Of a DNA stretch of 64,000 bases, positions 8,319-17,935 are shown in pieces; the stretch's first letter is position 1; each line of letters opens with the position of its first letter. Under the pieces are notes generated by a model. It saw only the letters and a list, made by a program, of their open reading frames with translations, did no database searches and was not told the DNA's origin. A program made the translations under genes and the position numbers. The DNA comes from JAXGXJ01 sp963816155 (GTDB lineage: Bacteria; Actinomycetota; Thermoleophilia; RBG-16-64-13): NCBI GenBank assembly GCA_963816155.1, contig CAWFJE010000002.1, forward strand, positions 372,001 to 436,000, read 5' to 3'.

Positions 8319-8996
8319 TTAGAACTCGTCCAGATCCACGTACTCCGGAGGCAGGGGCAGACCGTCGTAGTGGCCGTATCGCCCCGGATAGGGGTTGTGA
8401 AGGCTGGTCGGCTCGTCCGGCTCGGGCGCCTCCACCGGTTCCGCACCTTGGATGGCGCTTCCCTGGATGACCGGCTCGTCCACCCAGGCTTTGTCGTAGG
8501 AGCTGCGGATGAGCAGGTGGGCACGGTAGTCCCAGAACTTCCACAGCCCATCTTCCTTGACCAGGATGTGGTTGTACTTGATCACCTGCCAGATGGGCAC
8601 GACCCCCTTCTCCGGATCCAAGAAGGTATTGAAGCCCACGTGATACCACATGCCCTTGGCGGTGTTCATGTCCTTCTGGACCTGGATCACCGGCGTGGTC
8701 AGTTCGTGTATGGCGCAGTTGCCCTCATAGTGGTAGAGCTTGCCCAACATGTCGACGAACACCCTGCGCACGCCCTCGAGCCCGTGGAAGACCCCGCTCT
8801 CCACGATCTCGCACTTGACACCGGGCGTCTTCTGGGCGAACAACTCGTCCACCACCCTCTCCCAGTAGTGACCCAGGACCAGATGGTTGTAGCGGCCGTG
8901 GAGGTTGGAGATCTCCACCCAGTCGCGGGCTATCTGTGCGTTGCGCTCCGTCTTTTCCAGACGCTTCAGCAATTCTTCGTATGTCGGATCGGCCAT
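8319..8996 (-). CDS. SnoaL/NTF2-like domain protein (last gene of the catabolic operon)
   Basis: The protein is 225 aa. An N-terminal helical stretch (MADPTYEELLKRLEKTERNA) precedes an NTF2-like alpha+beta barrel (about residues 25-180) of the SnoaL type, a fold used by small dehydratases, isomerases and hydrolases. A Pro/Glu-rich tail ends the chain. The ATG at 8994-8996 is chosen because GAGGAC motifs lie just upstream; a longer frame upstream is Arg-rich and not conserved-looking. In bile-acid 7-dehydroxylation operons a protein of this fold (BaiE) sits beside Fe-S flavoenzymes like the one just upstream here, so a dehydratase or isomerase step is plausible. The catalytic residues cannot be assigned by eye. 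Confidence 0.75.
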   Translation of the reverse strand: MADPTYEELLKRLEKTERNAQIARDWVEISNLHGRYNHLVLGHYWERVVDELFAQKTPGVKCEIVESGVFHGLEGVRRVFVDMLGKLYHYEGNCAIHELTTPVIQVQKDMNTAKGMWYHVGFNTFLDPEKGVVPIWQVIKYNHILVKEDGLWKFWDYRAHLLIRSSYDKAWVDEPVIQGSAIQGAEPVEAPEPDEPTSLHNPYPGRYGHYDGLPLPPEYVDLDEF

Positions 8997-9096
8997 TGTC
9001 CTCGTCCTCTCTCTCGCGGTTTGTGGCCGCGGCGTTTCGTCGCGGCATTCGTCGTCTTGTCGTGGCCTCGGTCGCGACACCGCTCCCGGTGGCGCG

Positions 9097-11211
9097 TCAG
9101 ATGTCCTTCGCAGTGTGATAGCCGGCGCGTACGGCGTGCACGATCATGCCCGCCTCGCGGCCGTCACCGATCAGATACAGCTCAGGCACCTTGCCTTCCA
9201 GCGCCTTGAACAGTGTGTCGTTGGGCTGGAGTGGAGAGGTGGGCATCACGGTATCGGCTTCCAACTCCACATGGACACCGTCCGCGTCGTCGAAAGCCAG
9301 GCCCCTGTCGGTGACGACGATGTTCTGGGCTCCGGCGATGATGCGCACCCCTTTGGTGGCGAACCAGTCCATGGTCAGCCCCAGGCGGAAGTCGATCATG
9401 CCCTCGCCGATGACCTCGGTCGGCTCCACGATGGTGACCGTGCGGCCGCGTTTGGCCAGATACTCGGCCACCTCCATGCCGTGCAGTCCCGCACCGACCA
9501 CGACCACCTTCTTGCCCATGGGCAGGTAGTACTTGGTGGCCCGGCCCAGGAACCTGGGACCCGTGCGACTCAGGATGGGCTTGACCCGCTTGTGGAGCTC
9601 AGGGGTGGTTACGACCTTCCGCATCGCCTTTTCACCTCCGGACAGCTGTGGCGACGTGAGCACGCCACCGGTGGCCAGGATGACCGCATCCGGGTCCATC
9701 GCCTGGATGGATTCCGCGGTGGCTTCCTTGCCCAGTTGCACCTTGACGCCGTTCTTGGACACCTGGCCTTTCAGGTAGCCCACCAGCCCGGGGAGGTCCT
9801 CCAGTTCGATGCCCTTGATCAGAGCGGCCAGCGGCAACAGGCCGCCGAGCTGGTTGCTCTTCTCCACCAGGGTCACATCGTGGCCACGCAGGGCGGCCAC
9901 CCGCGCCGCTTCCATGCCCGCCGGGCCTCCGCCCACGACCACGACCTTCTTCTTGGTCTCGGCCTTGGGGAAGCCGTAGCGTCCATAACCCACCTGGGCG
10001 TTGATGCGGCAGTGGCGCAAGAACGATTCGTTCTGGTCAAGGCAGGTGCCACAGCGGGTGCACGGAGCGATGTCTTCGGGGTGTCCGTGGGCGAGCTTAT
10101 GCGGCAACTCCGTGTCGCAGATGAGCGGACGGTTCATGCCGATGAAGTCCGCCTTGCCCTCCGCGAGCATCTGTTCACCCAACTCGGGGGTCACGTAGCC
10201 GATGAGGATGACGGGCACGTCGAAGCGTTTCTTGGCCTCCTCGGTCATCAACCGTATGGCGGCCTGCCCACGCTCTTTCGCGTAGTACTGCGCAGGCATC
10301 TTGTCGAGGGGTACCTGCGCCTCCGGGAAGAACAGGTAGTCGGGCAGGAAGCCGGGCACGTGCAGTCCCAGCCAGCTGCTGCGGACCATGAGGGCGTCGG
10401 CCCCGGCTTCGACGAGCATACCCATGGCCTGCAGGGCGAGTTCGTGGTTGAAGACCTTGTCGTCGCCATCGCCGAGTAGATAGCCGGACTCGAAGCCATT
10501 GACACACACCACGATGGGGAAGTCGTCGCCACAGCGACCTTTGATGCCGCTGACGATATCTACGGCCAGTTTGGCCCTTTTCTGCGGGGTGCCCCCGTAC
10601 TCATCGTCGCGGCGGTTCCACCACGGGGACATGAAGTTCATGGTTATGTGGGTGCTGCCCATGTTGAGATCCACGCCGTCGAAGCCGGCCTTCTGCGCCC
10701 GCTCGGCGGCGTCGATGTACTTGCGGACGATGTCCTCTATCTCGGGGACCGTCAGTGGCCGGATCATGTCGCGGTGGAAATCGCTCATGCGGTCGATGTT
10801 GACGGCCGAGGCCCCGATGGGCGGTCCGTCATACGTAGCCGGATGGTTGGGGAACAGCGGATTCTGCCAGGGACCGTCGTGCTCCATCTGCATGAAGGTA
10901 GGACATCCGTGGCTGTGGATGAGGTCGACCAATTGCGTCATGCCCGGGATGAACCTGTCTTCGTCCATGCGGTAGCGGTGGTGCCAGCGACAGCCCTGGG
11001 GATAGTCCAGAGTGGGAGCCTCGACCGCGATGATCCCCACCCCACCCTTGGCCAGCGCCTCGTAGAAGCCCAGAGTGTTGTCGTTCATCTGCTCGTACTC
11101 GTGCTCCTCGAAGGAGTGCATACCCGCGGCCGATTTGTAGATGCGGTTGCGCGTCTTGACCTTGCCGATCTGCCCCGGTTCGAGCAGTCTGGTGAATCTA
11201 TTGGTAGCCAT
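9097..11211 (-). CDS. NADH:flavin oxidoreductase with Fe-S centre and FAD/NAD domains (2,4-dienoyl-CoA reductase / BaiCD-BaiH type)
   Basis: The protein is 704 aa. Residues ~1-370 are an Old Yellow Enzyme-like FMN barrel. A Cys-rich segment, CTRCGTCLDQNESFLRHC (about residues 377-394), should bind a [4Fe-4S] cluster. Residues ~410-700 hold an FAD site (VVVVGGGPAGMEAARVAAL) and an NAD(P) site (KVVVVGAGLHGMEVAEYLA). This is the full layout of FadH-like dienoyl-CoA reductases and of BaiCD/BaiH, which reduce or oxidise conjugated C=C bonds in CoA-linked substrates. The Cys spacing (x2, x2, x10) differs slightly from the x2, x3, x11 pattern of FadH. The ATG at 9-11211 has AAGGAAG upstream. Its place among beta-oxidation genes suggests it removes a double bond in the acyl or ring part. 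Confidence 0.88.
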   Translation of the reverse strand: MATNRFTRLLEPGQIGKVKTRNRIYKSAAGMHSFEEHEYEQMNDNTLGFYEALAKGGVGIIAVEAPTLDYPQGCRWHHRYRMDEDRFIPGMTQLVDLIHSHGCPTFMQMEHDGPWQNPLFPNHPATYDGPPIGASAVNIDRMSDFHRDMIRPLTVPEIEDIVRKYIDAAERAQKAGFDGVDLNMGSTHITMNFMSPWWNRRDDEYGGTPQKRAKLAVDIVSGIKGRCGDDFPIVVCVNGFESGYLLGDGDDKVFNHELALQAMGMLVEAGADALMVRSSWLGLHVPGFLPDYLFFPEAQVPLDKMPAQYYAKERGQAAIRLMTEEAKKRFDVPVILIGYVTPELGEQMLAEGKADFIGMNRPLICDTELPHKLAHGHPEDIAPCTRCGTCLDQNESFLRHCRINAQVGYGRYGFPKAETKKKVVVVGGGPAGMEAARVAALRGHDVTLVEKSNQLGGLLPLAALIKGIELEDLPGLVGYLKGQVSKNGVKVQLGKEATAESIQAMDPDAVILATGGVLTSPQLSGGEKAMRKVVTTPELHKRVKPILSRTGPRFLGRATKYYLPMGKKVVVVGAGLHGMEVAEYLAKRGRTVTIVEPTEVIGEGMIDFRLGLTMDWFATKGVRIIAGAQNIVVTDRGLAFDDADGVHVELEADTVMPTSPLQPNDTLFKALEGKVPELYLIGDGREAGMIVHAVRAGYHTAKDI

Positions 11212-11260
11212 GGCTTCCTTTCCGGCCCTCGGGACGGCGCCCGCCCCTTCTCTCGTGCTC

Positions 11261-12202
11261 TCAGACTGGTTCGAAGGCGTGTATCTCTTTGAGGTAGTCC
11301 AGCATCTTCAGGTAGAGCTCGTCACGCTTCTTGACGATCTCCATCTCGCTCCTGCCCTGGTAGTCGTAGATGCCCCGCGAGGTCTTCGCGCCGCAGGCGC
11401 CCTGCTCCACCTTCTCCTCGATGAAACGGTAGACCTTGCCCACGTTCTTCTGGTAGGCGAGCAGCATGTCGAGCCCTTGGAAGTCGAAGGTCTGCATGAC
11501 CCCCACGATGGGCAGGCGGATGCCGAGGGTGTTCTTGATGGCTGCGTCGATCTCTTCCGGGTCGGCGAGACCTTCGTCGATCATGTCCATACAGGTCTCG
11601 CCGATAGCCCGCTGGATACGGTTGACGATGAAACCGGGACCGAGCTTCTTCATCACCACGGGGGCCTTGCCCAGGGTTGCAAGCAGCATCGTAACGGCCT
11701 CGGTCACGTCCGCATCCGTCTCGGGCGCGGGCACCACCTCCGCGAGGGGAATGATGTGTGCCGGAGCGAAGAAATGGGCGATGACCGTCCGCGGAAGGCG
11801 CTTGGCCGGCATCAGCTCGAAGATGTTCAGCGACGAGGTGTTGCTGGCGAAGATGGTCCGCTCCGGGCAGATGAGATCGAGGCCGCGGTACAGCGCGCTC
11901 TTGGCCTCTTTGTTCTCGGCGATGGTCTCGACCACCAAGTCGGCGTCTTCGCCTGCCTCGCTCAGCGACTGCGTCCGTCCGATTCGTGCCAGCGCCACCA
12001 CCGCCTCGGCTTCGCTCAGGGCACCGTGCTCCACCAACGTCTCGAGACTTGCGCGGGCACTGCCCTCAGCTCTGGCCAGAGTCTCTGCGCTCCGGGAGTA
12101 CATGGTGACCTCCAGCCCCCCCAGGGCGAAGACCAGAGCCAAGCCGGGACCCATGGTGCCCGCCCCGAACACTGCCACCTTCTTGATATCTTCCGCCTTC
12201 AC
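11261..12202 (-). CDS. 3-hydroxyacyl-CoA dehydrogenase (monofunctional)
   Basis: The 313-aa NAD-dependent enzyme has a Rossmann start, KVAVFGAGTMGPGLALVF, at residues ~7-24. The family's central ASNTSSLNIFELMPA and FFAPAHIIPLAEVV segments and the C-terminal helical domain (GFIVNRIQRAI, GGVM-like VGVMQTFD) follow. It oxidises 3-hydroxyacyl-CoA to 3-oxoacyl-CoA, the third step of beta-oxidation. The GTG at 12200-12202 is preferred (GGAAAGGGG upstream, start directly before the Rossmann strand) over a longer upstream frame. It is the second such activity in the operon, beside the HAD/enoyl-CoA hydratase fusion, suggesting two different hydroxyacyl substrates or stereochemistries. Confidence 0.9.
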   Translation of the reverse strand: MKAEDIKKVAVFGAGTMGPGLALVFALGGLEVTMYSRSAETLARAEGSARASLETLVEHGALSEAEAVVALARIGRTQSLSEAGEDADLVVETIAENKEAKSALYRGLDLICPERTIFASNTSSLNIFELMPAKRLPRTVIAHFFAPAHIIPLAEVVPAPETDADVTEAVTMLLATLGKAPVVMKKLGPGFIVNRIQRAIGETCMDMIDEGLADPEEIDAAIKNTLGIRLPIVGVMQTFDFQGLDMLLAYQKNVGKVYRFIEEKVEQGACGAKTSRGIYDYQGRSEMEIVKKRDELYLKMLDYLKEIHAFEPV

Positions 12203-12275
12203 TAACGGCCCCTTTCCGGCCTCACCCTCACCGGGGCGTCGAGGCCCCGGCAAAGCAGTCTGGTCTGCGCGCAAG

Positions 12276-13055
12276 CTACGCGAAACAGCTACGCCCGCCG
12301 TCCACGTAAACGACCTGTCCCGTCATGTAGTCCGATGCCGCCGAGGCCAGGTAGACGCACGTGCCCACGAGCTCCTCCGGCTCCGCCACCCGCCCGAGGG
12401 GATGGAGCGCGGTCGCGCCGGCCAGTACTTCGGGCGGCAGAGCGTTCTTCATCATGGGGGTGAAGATGACCGAAGGACCGATGGCGTTCACGTTGATGCC
12501 CTGCTTGGCCCACTCGTAAGCCAGCATGCGGGTGAGGTTACCGACGGCGGCCTTGCTGGAGCAGTAGCCCACGTTGCCGGCCAGCGGCACGCCGCGGTCG
12601 CCGGCTACCGAGCCGATGTTGATGATCTTGCCCTGCTTCTTCTCCAACATCACCTTGCCGAACTCGCGGCAGCACAGCATGACACCCTTGACGTTGTTGT
12701 CGAAGAGCGTGTCCCAACTGCCCACCGTCTGACCCTCGAAGGGCTCCTTGATGTTCTGCCCCTGGGAGTTCACCAGGATGTCCACCGTGCCCAGCGCGGA
12801 AACGATCTCTTGGACCGCATTCGCGACGCTCACTTCGTCCGTGCTATCCATCTGGAAGGCCTGCACCAGCGTGTTCACCTCGGGGTCGGCCTGCAGTTCC
12901 TGGGCCACCGCCTGCAGTTTCTCCAGGTTGCGGCTGGCCAGGGCCACGTCGGCGCCATATCTAGCTAGGCCGAGAGCTAGGGCCTTGCCGATGCCTCCGC
13001 CGCCGCCTACCACCACCGCGACCTTGCCGTCGAGTCTGAAAAGATCCGCCATCAT
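12276..13055 (-). CDS. Short-chain dehydrogenase/reductase (SDR)
   Basis: This is a 259-aa classical SDR. It shows the cofactor loop GGGGGIGKALALGL, the NSQG motif (NAG position), the catalytic Ser region NIGSVAGDRG and the YCSSK catalytic Tyr/Lys motif. The end, TGQVVYVDGG, is typical of the FabG-like subgroup. Tandem ATGs at 13050-13055 follow GTGAGG; the first is used here. It lies 17 bp after the thiolase stop. It is likely an NAD(P)-dependent alcohol or ketone oxidoreductase acting on the pathway intermediate. Confidence 0.88.
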   Translation of the reverse strand: MMADLFRLDGKVAVVVGGGGGIGKALALGLARYGADVALASRNLEKLQAVAQELQADPEVNTLVQAFQMDSTDEVSVANAVQEIVSALGTVDILVNSQGQNIKEPFEGQTVGSWDTLFDNNVKGVMLCCREFGKVMLEKKQGKIINIGSVAGDRGVPLAGNVGYCSSKAAVGNLTRMLAYEWAKQGINVNAIGPSVIFTPMMKNALPPEVLAGATALHPLGRVAEPEELVGTCVYLASAASDYMTGQVVYVDGGRSCFA

Positions 13056-13072
13056 CGCCTCACTTCGTCTTG

Positions 13073-14251
13073 CTAGAGTCTCTCGAACACAGCCGCGGCA
13101 CCGATGCCGCCTGCCACGCACATGCTCACGATGCCGTACCGACTCTTACGCCGCCGCATCTCGTGAAGCAGAGTGGCGGTGAGCTTCGCCCCGGTCGCCC
13201 CCAAGGGATGGCCAAGGGCTATGGCCCCACCGTTGACGTTGCAGATGGCCGGGTCGAAACCGAGCTTGTGGATGCAGTAGTAAGCCTGGCTGGCGAAGGC
13301 CTCGTTCAACTCCACCAGATCGATGTCGGAGACCTTGAGACCCGCAAGCTTGAGGGCCTTGGGGATGGCGAACACCGGCCCGATACCCATCACCCCCGGG
13401 TCGCATCCCGCCGCCGCGAAGGACACGAAGCGGGCCATGGGCTCCAGACCCAGCTCTGCCGCCTTCTCGGCGCTCATGACCACAGCCGCCCCCGCGCCGT
13501 CGCTCGTCTGGGAGGAGTTGCCGGCCGTGACGGTGCCGTTCTTCTTGAACACGGCCCGCAGCTTCCCAAGCGTCTCCACCGTGCTGCCCCGGCGTGGCCC
13601 CTCATCGACGCTGATCATGACGCTCTTCTGGCTGATCGATCCATCCGGGCCGGGCAGCCGGTGCGCGACTTCCACGGGTACGATCTCCTCGGCGAAGGTG
13701 CCATTATCGATGGCCGCGAGGGCCCGGCGGTGACTCTCCGCCGCCAAGGCGTCCTGCTGCTCGCGGGTGACGCCGAAACGAGTGGCCACGTTCTCCGCCG
13801 TCAGACCCATGCCCAGATACACGTCCGGACTCGCGTCGATCATATCCATGCTGAACATCTCTTTGTTGCCGCCGCCCGGCACGCGGGACATGGACTCGAC
13901 GCCCCCGGCCAGGATGACATCGGCCATGCCGCTCATGATGGCCTGCGCGCCCAGGGCCACGGCCTGCAGTCCCGAGGAACAGAAACGGTTCATCGTGAAG
14001 CCGGGCACCGACTCGGGCAGGCCGGCCAACAGAGCGTAGTTGCGCCCCACGTTCAGTCCTTGCTCCGCCTCGGGGAACGCGCAGCCCAACATGACGTCGT
14101 CGATCTCGGCGGGATCGAGCCCGGGAGCTCTGTCGAGCGCCCCGCGCAAGGCCGTCACCGCCAACACCTCCGGCAGGGTGGTGCGGTACATCCCTTTGGG
14201 GGCTTTGCCGACCGCCGTACGCACCGCCGATACGATCACTGCTTCTCTCAT
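13073..14251 (-). CDS. Thiolase family acyl-CoA acyltransferase
   Basis: This 392-aa protein has the length of degradative thiolases. It starts MREAVIVSAVRTAVGKAPKG. The acyl-accepting Cys is in NRFCSSGLQAV (about residue 88), the His in GGAIALGHPLGATGA, and the second Cys in MCVAGGIGAA near the C-terminus, so the full triad is present. It cleaves 3-oxoacyl-CoA with CoA to release acetyl-CoA and a shortened acyl-CoA. The ATG at 14249-14251 has AAGGAGAT six bases upstream. It is co-transcribed with the HAD/ECH fusion just upstream (35 bp gap) and the SDR downstream. Confidence 0.93.
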   Translation of the reverse strand: MREAVIVSAVRTAVGKAPKGMYRTTLPEVLAVTALRGALDRAPGLDPAEIDDVMLGCAFPEAEQGLNVGRNYALLAGLPESVPGFTMNRFCSSGLQAVALGAQAIMSGMADVILAGGVESMSRVPGGGNKEMFSMDMIDASPDVYLGMGLTAENVATRFGVTREQQDALAAESHRRALAAIDNGTFAEEIVPVEVAHRLPGPDGSISQKSVMISVDEGPRRGSTVETLGKLRAVFKKNGTVTAGNSSQTSDGAGAAVVMSAEKAAELGLEPMARFVSFAAAGCDPGVMGIGPVFAIPKALKLAGLKVSDIDLVELNEAFASQAYYCIHKLGFDPAICNVNGGAIALGHPLGATGAKLTATLLHEMRRRKSRYGIVSMCVAGGIGAAAVFERL

Positions 14252-14286
14252 ACAAGGATCTCCTTCACTGATCGAGCGGCCGCGGG

Positions 14287-16662
14287 TCAGTTGCGCAGCG
14301 GCCTGCCGGTATTCAACATGGCCTGTATCCGCTCGACGGTCTGGGGCGTGCGGCAAATCTCCATGAAGACCTTCCGCTCGAGGTCGAGCAGGTACTGCTC
14401 GTCCACCTCGGCGTAGATGTCCACGTCACCGCCCGAGAGCACGTAGGCCACCTGGCTGCCCAGATAGCGGTCGTGATCGGAGATGAAGTCACCCTTGCGC
14501 AGGTTGTCGAGCAGACCGCGGTAGTTGCCCATGCCGTCCCGGCCCATGACCTTCACCTTCGCCGGCGCCGGCGTCTGCCAGCCCGTCTCCACCATGCCGA
14601 GCGCCACCTGTTTGGCAGCGTAGATGAGGCCGTCCCGGTTCATGGTCACCCCGTCGCCGGGACGGAGGTATCCGAGGTCGAACGCCTCCCAAGCCGACGA
14701 ACTGATCTTGGCCTGCGTGATGGCGTCGAAGGAGCGCCGCATGATGAAGTACTGCCAGGTCACGCCCTGGGCGGGAGCCATGGTGCGGAAGACCGCCTCC
14801 TTCATCCCTCCGGCCGCGGGCACCAGCCCAACGCCGGTCTCCACCAGGCCCATGGCCACATCGGCGTGAGCCTGGACGCGATGGCAATGCAGACACACTT
14901 CGAGGCCGCCGCCTAATACGCGTCCGAACGGCGCAGCCACGACGGGGATGGACGCATACTTGATAGCCATGCTCACTCGCTGGGCGGTGCGGAGAAGATA
15001 GTCGATACCGTCCCAGTCCTCTGCGGCGATCAGCTCGAGCATCATCTTCAGGTCGGCGCCCGCGGAGAAGTGGGCGCCCTGGTTGCCGATGACCAGGGCG
15101 TCGTAGACATCTCCCGCCCGCTGGATGGCCTTCTCGATGAAGAGTTGGACGCCCTCTCCGACCGTATTGGCCTTGGTGTGGAACTCGACGCAGGCCACCC
15201 GGTCGCCGAGATCGATCAAACTGGCGTGTTCGTTCTCATCCAGAGTCTTGCCGTCGGCCTTCAGGTCGGCGAGCACGATGGTGCGCGCCCGGGCCGGAAG
15301 AACCTTGTGCTCCGCCTGGCCCGGACCCCAGACGCGGGTCCGGCCGGCGGCCTTCTCATAGAAGTGGGGCGAATCCGAAGCCGCCAGCATCTGCACCCAC
15401 TCCGGGACAACGCGGCCCTCTGCCTGCATGCGCTCGACGGTCTCCTTGACGCCCAGGGCATCCCACAACTCGAAGGGCCCCAGATCCCAAGCGTAGCCCC
15501 AGCGCATACCCCGGTCTATCTGGGCGATGTCGGCGCAGATCTCGGGGATGCGGTTGGCCGCGTAGACGAACGTGGCCGCCAACAGGTCCCAGCCGAAGCG
15601 AGCAGCGTCGTCGTCACCGGAGATGAACTTCTTCACCCGCGCGACCGGGTCGGAGATCCTGTTGGCCTCGGCGAGGCTCGGCTGGCGAGGATCCTGCCAG
15701 GGGCGATACTCGAGGGTCGCCGGATCGATGACCAAGGTGCGTTTCTCGCGGAAGAAGCTGCCGCCGCTCTTCTCACCCAGGTAGCCCTTGGCCACCATGT
15801 CGAGGATCCACTGTGGCAGCCGCCACTGCTCGCGCATCTCGTCGTCTACGGCCGCCTCGTAGTGGCCGGCCACGGCGAAGGCAAGTACGTCCGTACCCGC
15901 GAGGTTGGAGGTGCCGTAGGTGGCGGTCACCGAACGGGCCAGGGCCCGGCCGCTGGCCGCGTCGACCTCCTCGATGGTGAGGCCGTACCTCTCCATGGCG
16001 TTGATCGCATAGACGGTGGAGAAGATGCCGATGCGGTTGGCGACGAAATTGGGCGTGTCCTCGCTGAGGACCACACCTTTGCCCAAGCGCAACTCGCCGA
16101 AATCCTTCAGACCCTCGATCACGGCCGGATCGGTGGCCGCACCCGGTATCAGCTCCAGCAGGTACATGTACCGGGGCGGGAAGAAGAAGTGGCTTCCCAG
16201 GAAGCGGGGCCTGACCTCTTCGGGCAGGGCCGCCGCCATGGCGTTCACCGACAGTCCCGAGGAGTTTGTGGAGATGATGGTCCGAGGACCCACGTGCCGA
16301 GCCATGCGGCTCAGCACGTCGGCCTTCACGTCCAGCCGTTCCACCACCGCCTCGATGATCCAGTCGACATCGGCCAGCTTGGGAAGGTCGTCCTCCAAGT
16401 TACCCGGCGTCACCAGGCCGGCTCGGCTTGGGTGAGCGAAAGCGGCCGGCCGCCCTTTGGCCGCCACTGCGATCCCGGCCTCGGCCAGCCGGTTGCGCAC
16501 CCGGGGATGGGACAGGTCGAGACCCTTCTTGACCTCTTCCTCGGTGAGTTCCGCGGGCACCAGGTCAAGGAGTAGGGTGGGAATACCGGCGTTGGCGAGA
16601 TGAGCCGCTACCGCCGTTCCCATACGTCCTGCCCCCAGGACCGCCGCTCTTCGTATCAGCAT
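14287..16662 (-). CDS. 3-hydroxyacyl-CoA dehydrogenase / enoyl-CoA hydratase fusion protein
   Basis: The protein is 791 aa. Residues ~1-190 are a Rossmann domain (RRAAVLGAGRMGTAVAAHLA), ~190-440 hold the two HAD C-terminal domains, and ~480-720 form a crotonase domain. Its oxyanion segments are GAHFSAGADLKMM and PFGRVLGGGLEVCLHC, and a Glu-containing VETGVGLVPAAGG follows. The order (dehydrogenase first, hydratase last) is that of the FadN-like group, the reverse of FadB/FadJ. It should hydrate enoyl-CoA and oxidise the resulting 3-hydroxyacyl-CoA. The ATG at 16660-16662 follows AGAGGAGG. It precedes the thiolase as in a FadAB-like pair. Confidence 0.92.
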   Translation of the reverse strand: MLIRRAAVLGAGRMGTAVAAHLANAGIPTLLLDLVPAELTEEEVKKGLDLSHPRVRNRLAEAGIAVAAKGRPAAFAHPSRAGLVTPGNLEDDLPKLADVDWIIEAVVERLDVKADVLSRMARHVGPRTIISTNSSGLSVNAMAAALPEEVRPRFLGSHFFFPPRYMYLLELIPGAATDPAVIEGLKDFGELRLGKGVVLSEDTPNFVANRIGIFSTVYAINAMERYGLTIEEVDAASGRALARSVTATYGTSNLAGTDVLAFAVAGHYEAAVDDEMREQWRLPQWILDMVAKGYLGEKSGGSFFREKRTLVIDPATLEYRPWQDPRQPSLAEANRISDPVARVKKFISGDDDAARFGWDLLAATFVYAANRIPEICADIAQIDRGMRWGYAWDLGPFELWDALGVKETVERMQAEGRVVPEWVQMLAASDSPHFYEKAAGRTRVWGPGQAEHKVLPARARTIVLADLKADGKTLDENEHASLIDLGDRVACVEFHTKANTVGEGVQLFIEKAIQRAGDVYDALVIGNQGAHFSAGADLKMMLELIAAEDWDGIDYLLRTAQRVSMAIKYASIPVVAAPFGRVLGGGLEVCLHCHRVQAHADVAMGLVETGVGLVPAAGGMKEAVFRTMAPAQGVTWQYFIMRRSFDAITQAKISSSAWEAFDLGYLRPGDGVTMNRDGLIYAAKQVALGMVETGWQTPAPAKVKVMGRDGMGNYRGLLDNLRKGDFISDHDRYLGSQVAYVLSGGDVDIYAEVDEQYLLDLERKVFMEICRTPQTVERIQAMLNTGRPLRN

Positions 16663-16677
16663 GCAGAAGCCTCCTCT

Positions 16678-17382
16678 TTAGTCCGCTCCGGGCCTGTTCT
16701 CGGGAGCACGCTCGATCCCGAGGCCGCGGAAGATGAAATCGATCAGGAACTCCGCCACCTCGTCCGCATCGGCCGGACCGGTGATATGCAGGTTCCAGCC
16801 CCGGAGGGGCAGGAAGACACACATGAAGGAGATGAGGTTGGCCGCCAGGTCGGCAGCTCGAGCATCGAGATCCAGACCGGGGATCTCTTTCAGCAGGTGG
16901 CGGTAGAAACCGACCACGTTCATATCGTCCAATTCCAGGGCCTTCTGCAGATGCTCCTGGTCCAAGTACTTGCTCTCGCTGTAGATGAAGCGGATCAGCT
17001 GCCGGTTGTCACTCAAGAAGCGCATGGAGATGCGCAGGCCGTGCTCGAGCCGGGCGATCGGGTCGGCGATGTCATCGAAGCCGCCCTCGGCCAGGTTGTG
17101 ATGCCAGAGCTCCTGACTGTGGAGGTGCATCAGAAACAGGATGTCGTCCTTGGAGGAGATGTAGTGATACAGCTGGCCCATGGACATGTCGCAGGCCTGG
17201 GCGATGTCGCGAATGGAGGTCTTGTGAAAACCGTCTCTCAGCAGGGCTTTGCTCGCCCCTTCGACGATCTGGCGCTGCTTCTGCTCGGATAGCCTGACGT
17301 TGGCGGCAGGCCCCAGCAGGTCTCGCTTGCCCATCCGCTTCTGCATCTCTTCCAGCTCGTGCCGGGTACTCTGAACTGTCAT
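16678..17382 (-). CDS. TetR/AcrR family transcriptional regulator of the catabolic operons
   Basis: The protein is 234 aa. The N-terminal helix-turn-helix (about residues 30-75) includes GFHKTSIRDIAQACDMSMGQ and LYHYISSKDDILF, the standard TetR DNA-binding pattern. The remainder is an all-helical ligand-binding domain, likely sensing an acyl-CoA or free substrate. It lies inside the operon whose promoter carries one of two matching palindromes, so autoregulation and control of the second operon at 8.27 kb are expected. The ATG at 17380-17382 follows GTGAGGG. A longer frame upstream overlaps the SnoaL-like gene's 5' neighbour region and reads as non-coding. The operator assignment is inference. 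Confidence 0.9.
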   Translation of the reverse strand: MTVQSTRHELEEMQKRMGKRDLLGPAANVRLSEQKQRQIVEGASKALLRDGFHKTSIRDIAQACDMSMGQLYHYISSKDDILFLMHLHSQELWHHNLAEGGFDDIADPIARLEHGLRISMRFLSDNRQLIRFIYSESKYLDQEHLQKALELDDMNVVGFYRHLLKEIPGLDLDARAADLAANLISFMCVFLPLRGWNLHITGPADADEVAEFLIDFIFRGLGIERAPENRPGAD

Positions 17383-17428
17383 GACACCCTCACCCCGATC
17401 ACTGGTGGTCGCTCTCCCACTCGTTTCC

Positions 17429-17935
17429 TCACCACAAGCCGGTTGGTGGTCCCCCACCGGGCAGACCGATGGTCTCGCGCCAGCGCATGACGGCGATCTT
17501 CCAGCGGCCGTTCTCGCGCACGTAGTCCATGTCGTAGTAGCCCTGCACCCAGAACATCGATTGCCCCGTACGGGCATAGAAGTACATCATGTAGAGCAGC
17601 CAGTCGCCCTTGGCGCGGTCGCCGTCCACGGAGATGATGGGGTGGATGCAGATGTCCCCCTCCTTGCCCGAGTGGGTCTTGGACAACTCCTGCTTGAACC
17701 AGTGCTCGATGGCGGCCTTGCCCTCCACCGGGTCGTGGAGGTACACGTCCACGCGAGCATCCTCTGCGAAGCAGTCCGCGCACACGTCCCACTCGGTGGC
17801 CATGAGAGCGTTGAGATAGGTCCACTGCAACTCTTTGATCGCGTTGACATCCTCGGTCACCCGGACGCGTTGCCGCAACTCGCCGACCTCGGCCTCCAGA
17901 GCCACCATACGCGCCTCAAGACTCGTGGCTTCCAC
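17429..17935 (-). CDS. SnoaL-like (BaiE-like) protein
   Basis: The 168-aa protein has a short N-terminal coiled coil (LEARMVALEAEVGELRQRV), then a SnoaL/NTF2-like domain starting DVNAIKELQWTYLNALM, with an IHPIISVDGDRAKGDWLL strand pair and a C-terminal RENGRWKIAVMRWRE. From memory, this coiled-coil plus SnoaL_4 layout, including the His-x-Pro-x-I segment, resembles the bile-acid 7-alpha-dehydratase BaiE; no alignment was run. The GTG at 17933-17935 has GGAAAGGAG five bases upstream. The start overlaps the alcohol dehydrogenase 3' end by 20 bases. It is probably a dehydratase or isomerase of the pathway, but other SnoaL roles are possible. Confidence 0.78.
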   Translation of the reverse strand: MEATSLEARMVALEAEVGELRQRVRVTEDVNAIKELQWTYLNALMATEWDVCADCFAEDARVDVYLHDPVEGKAAIEHWFKQELSKTHSGKEGDICIHPIISVDGDRAKGDWLLYMMYFYARTGQSMFWVQGYYDMDYVRENGRWKIAVMRWRETIGLPGGGPPTGLW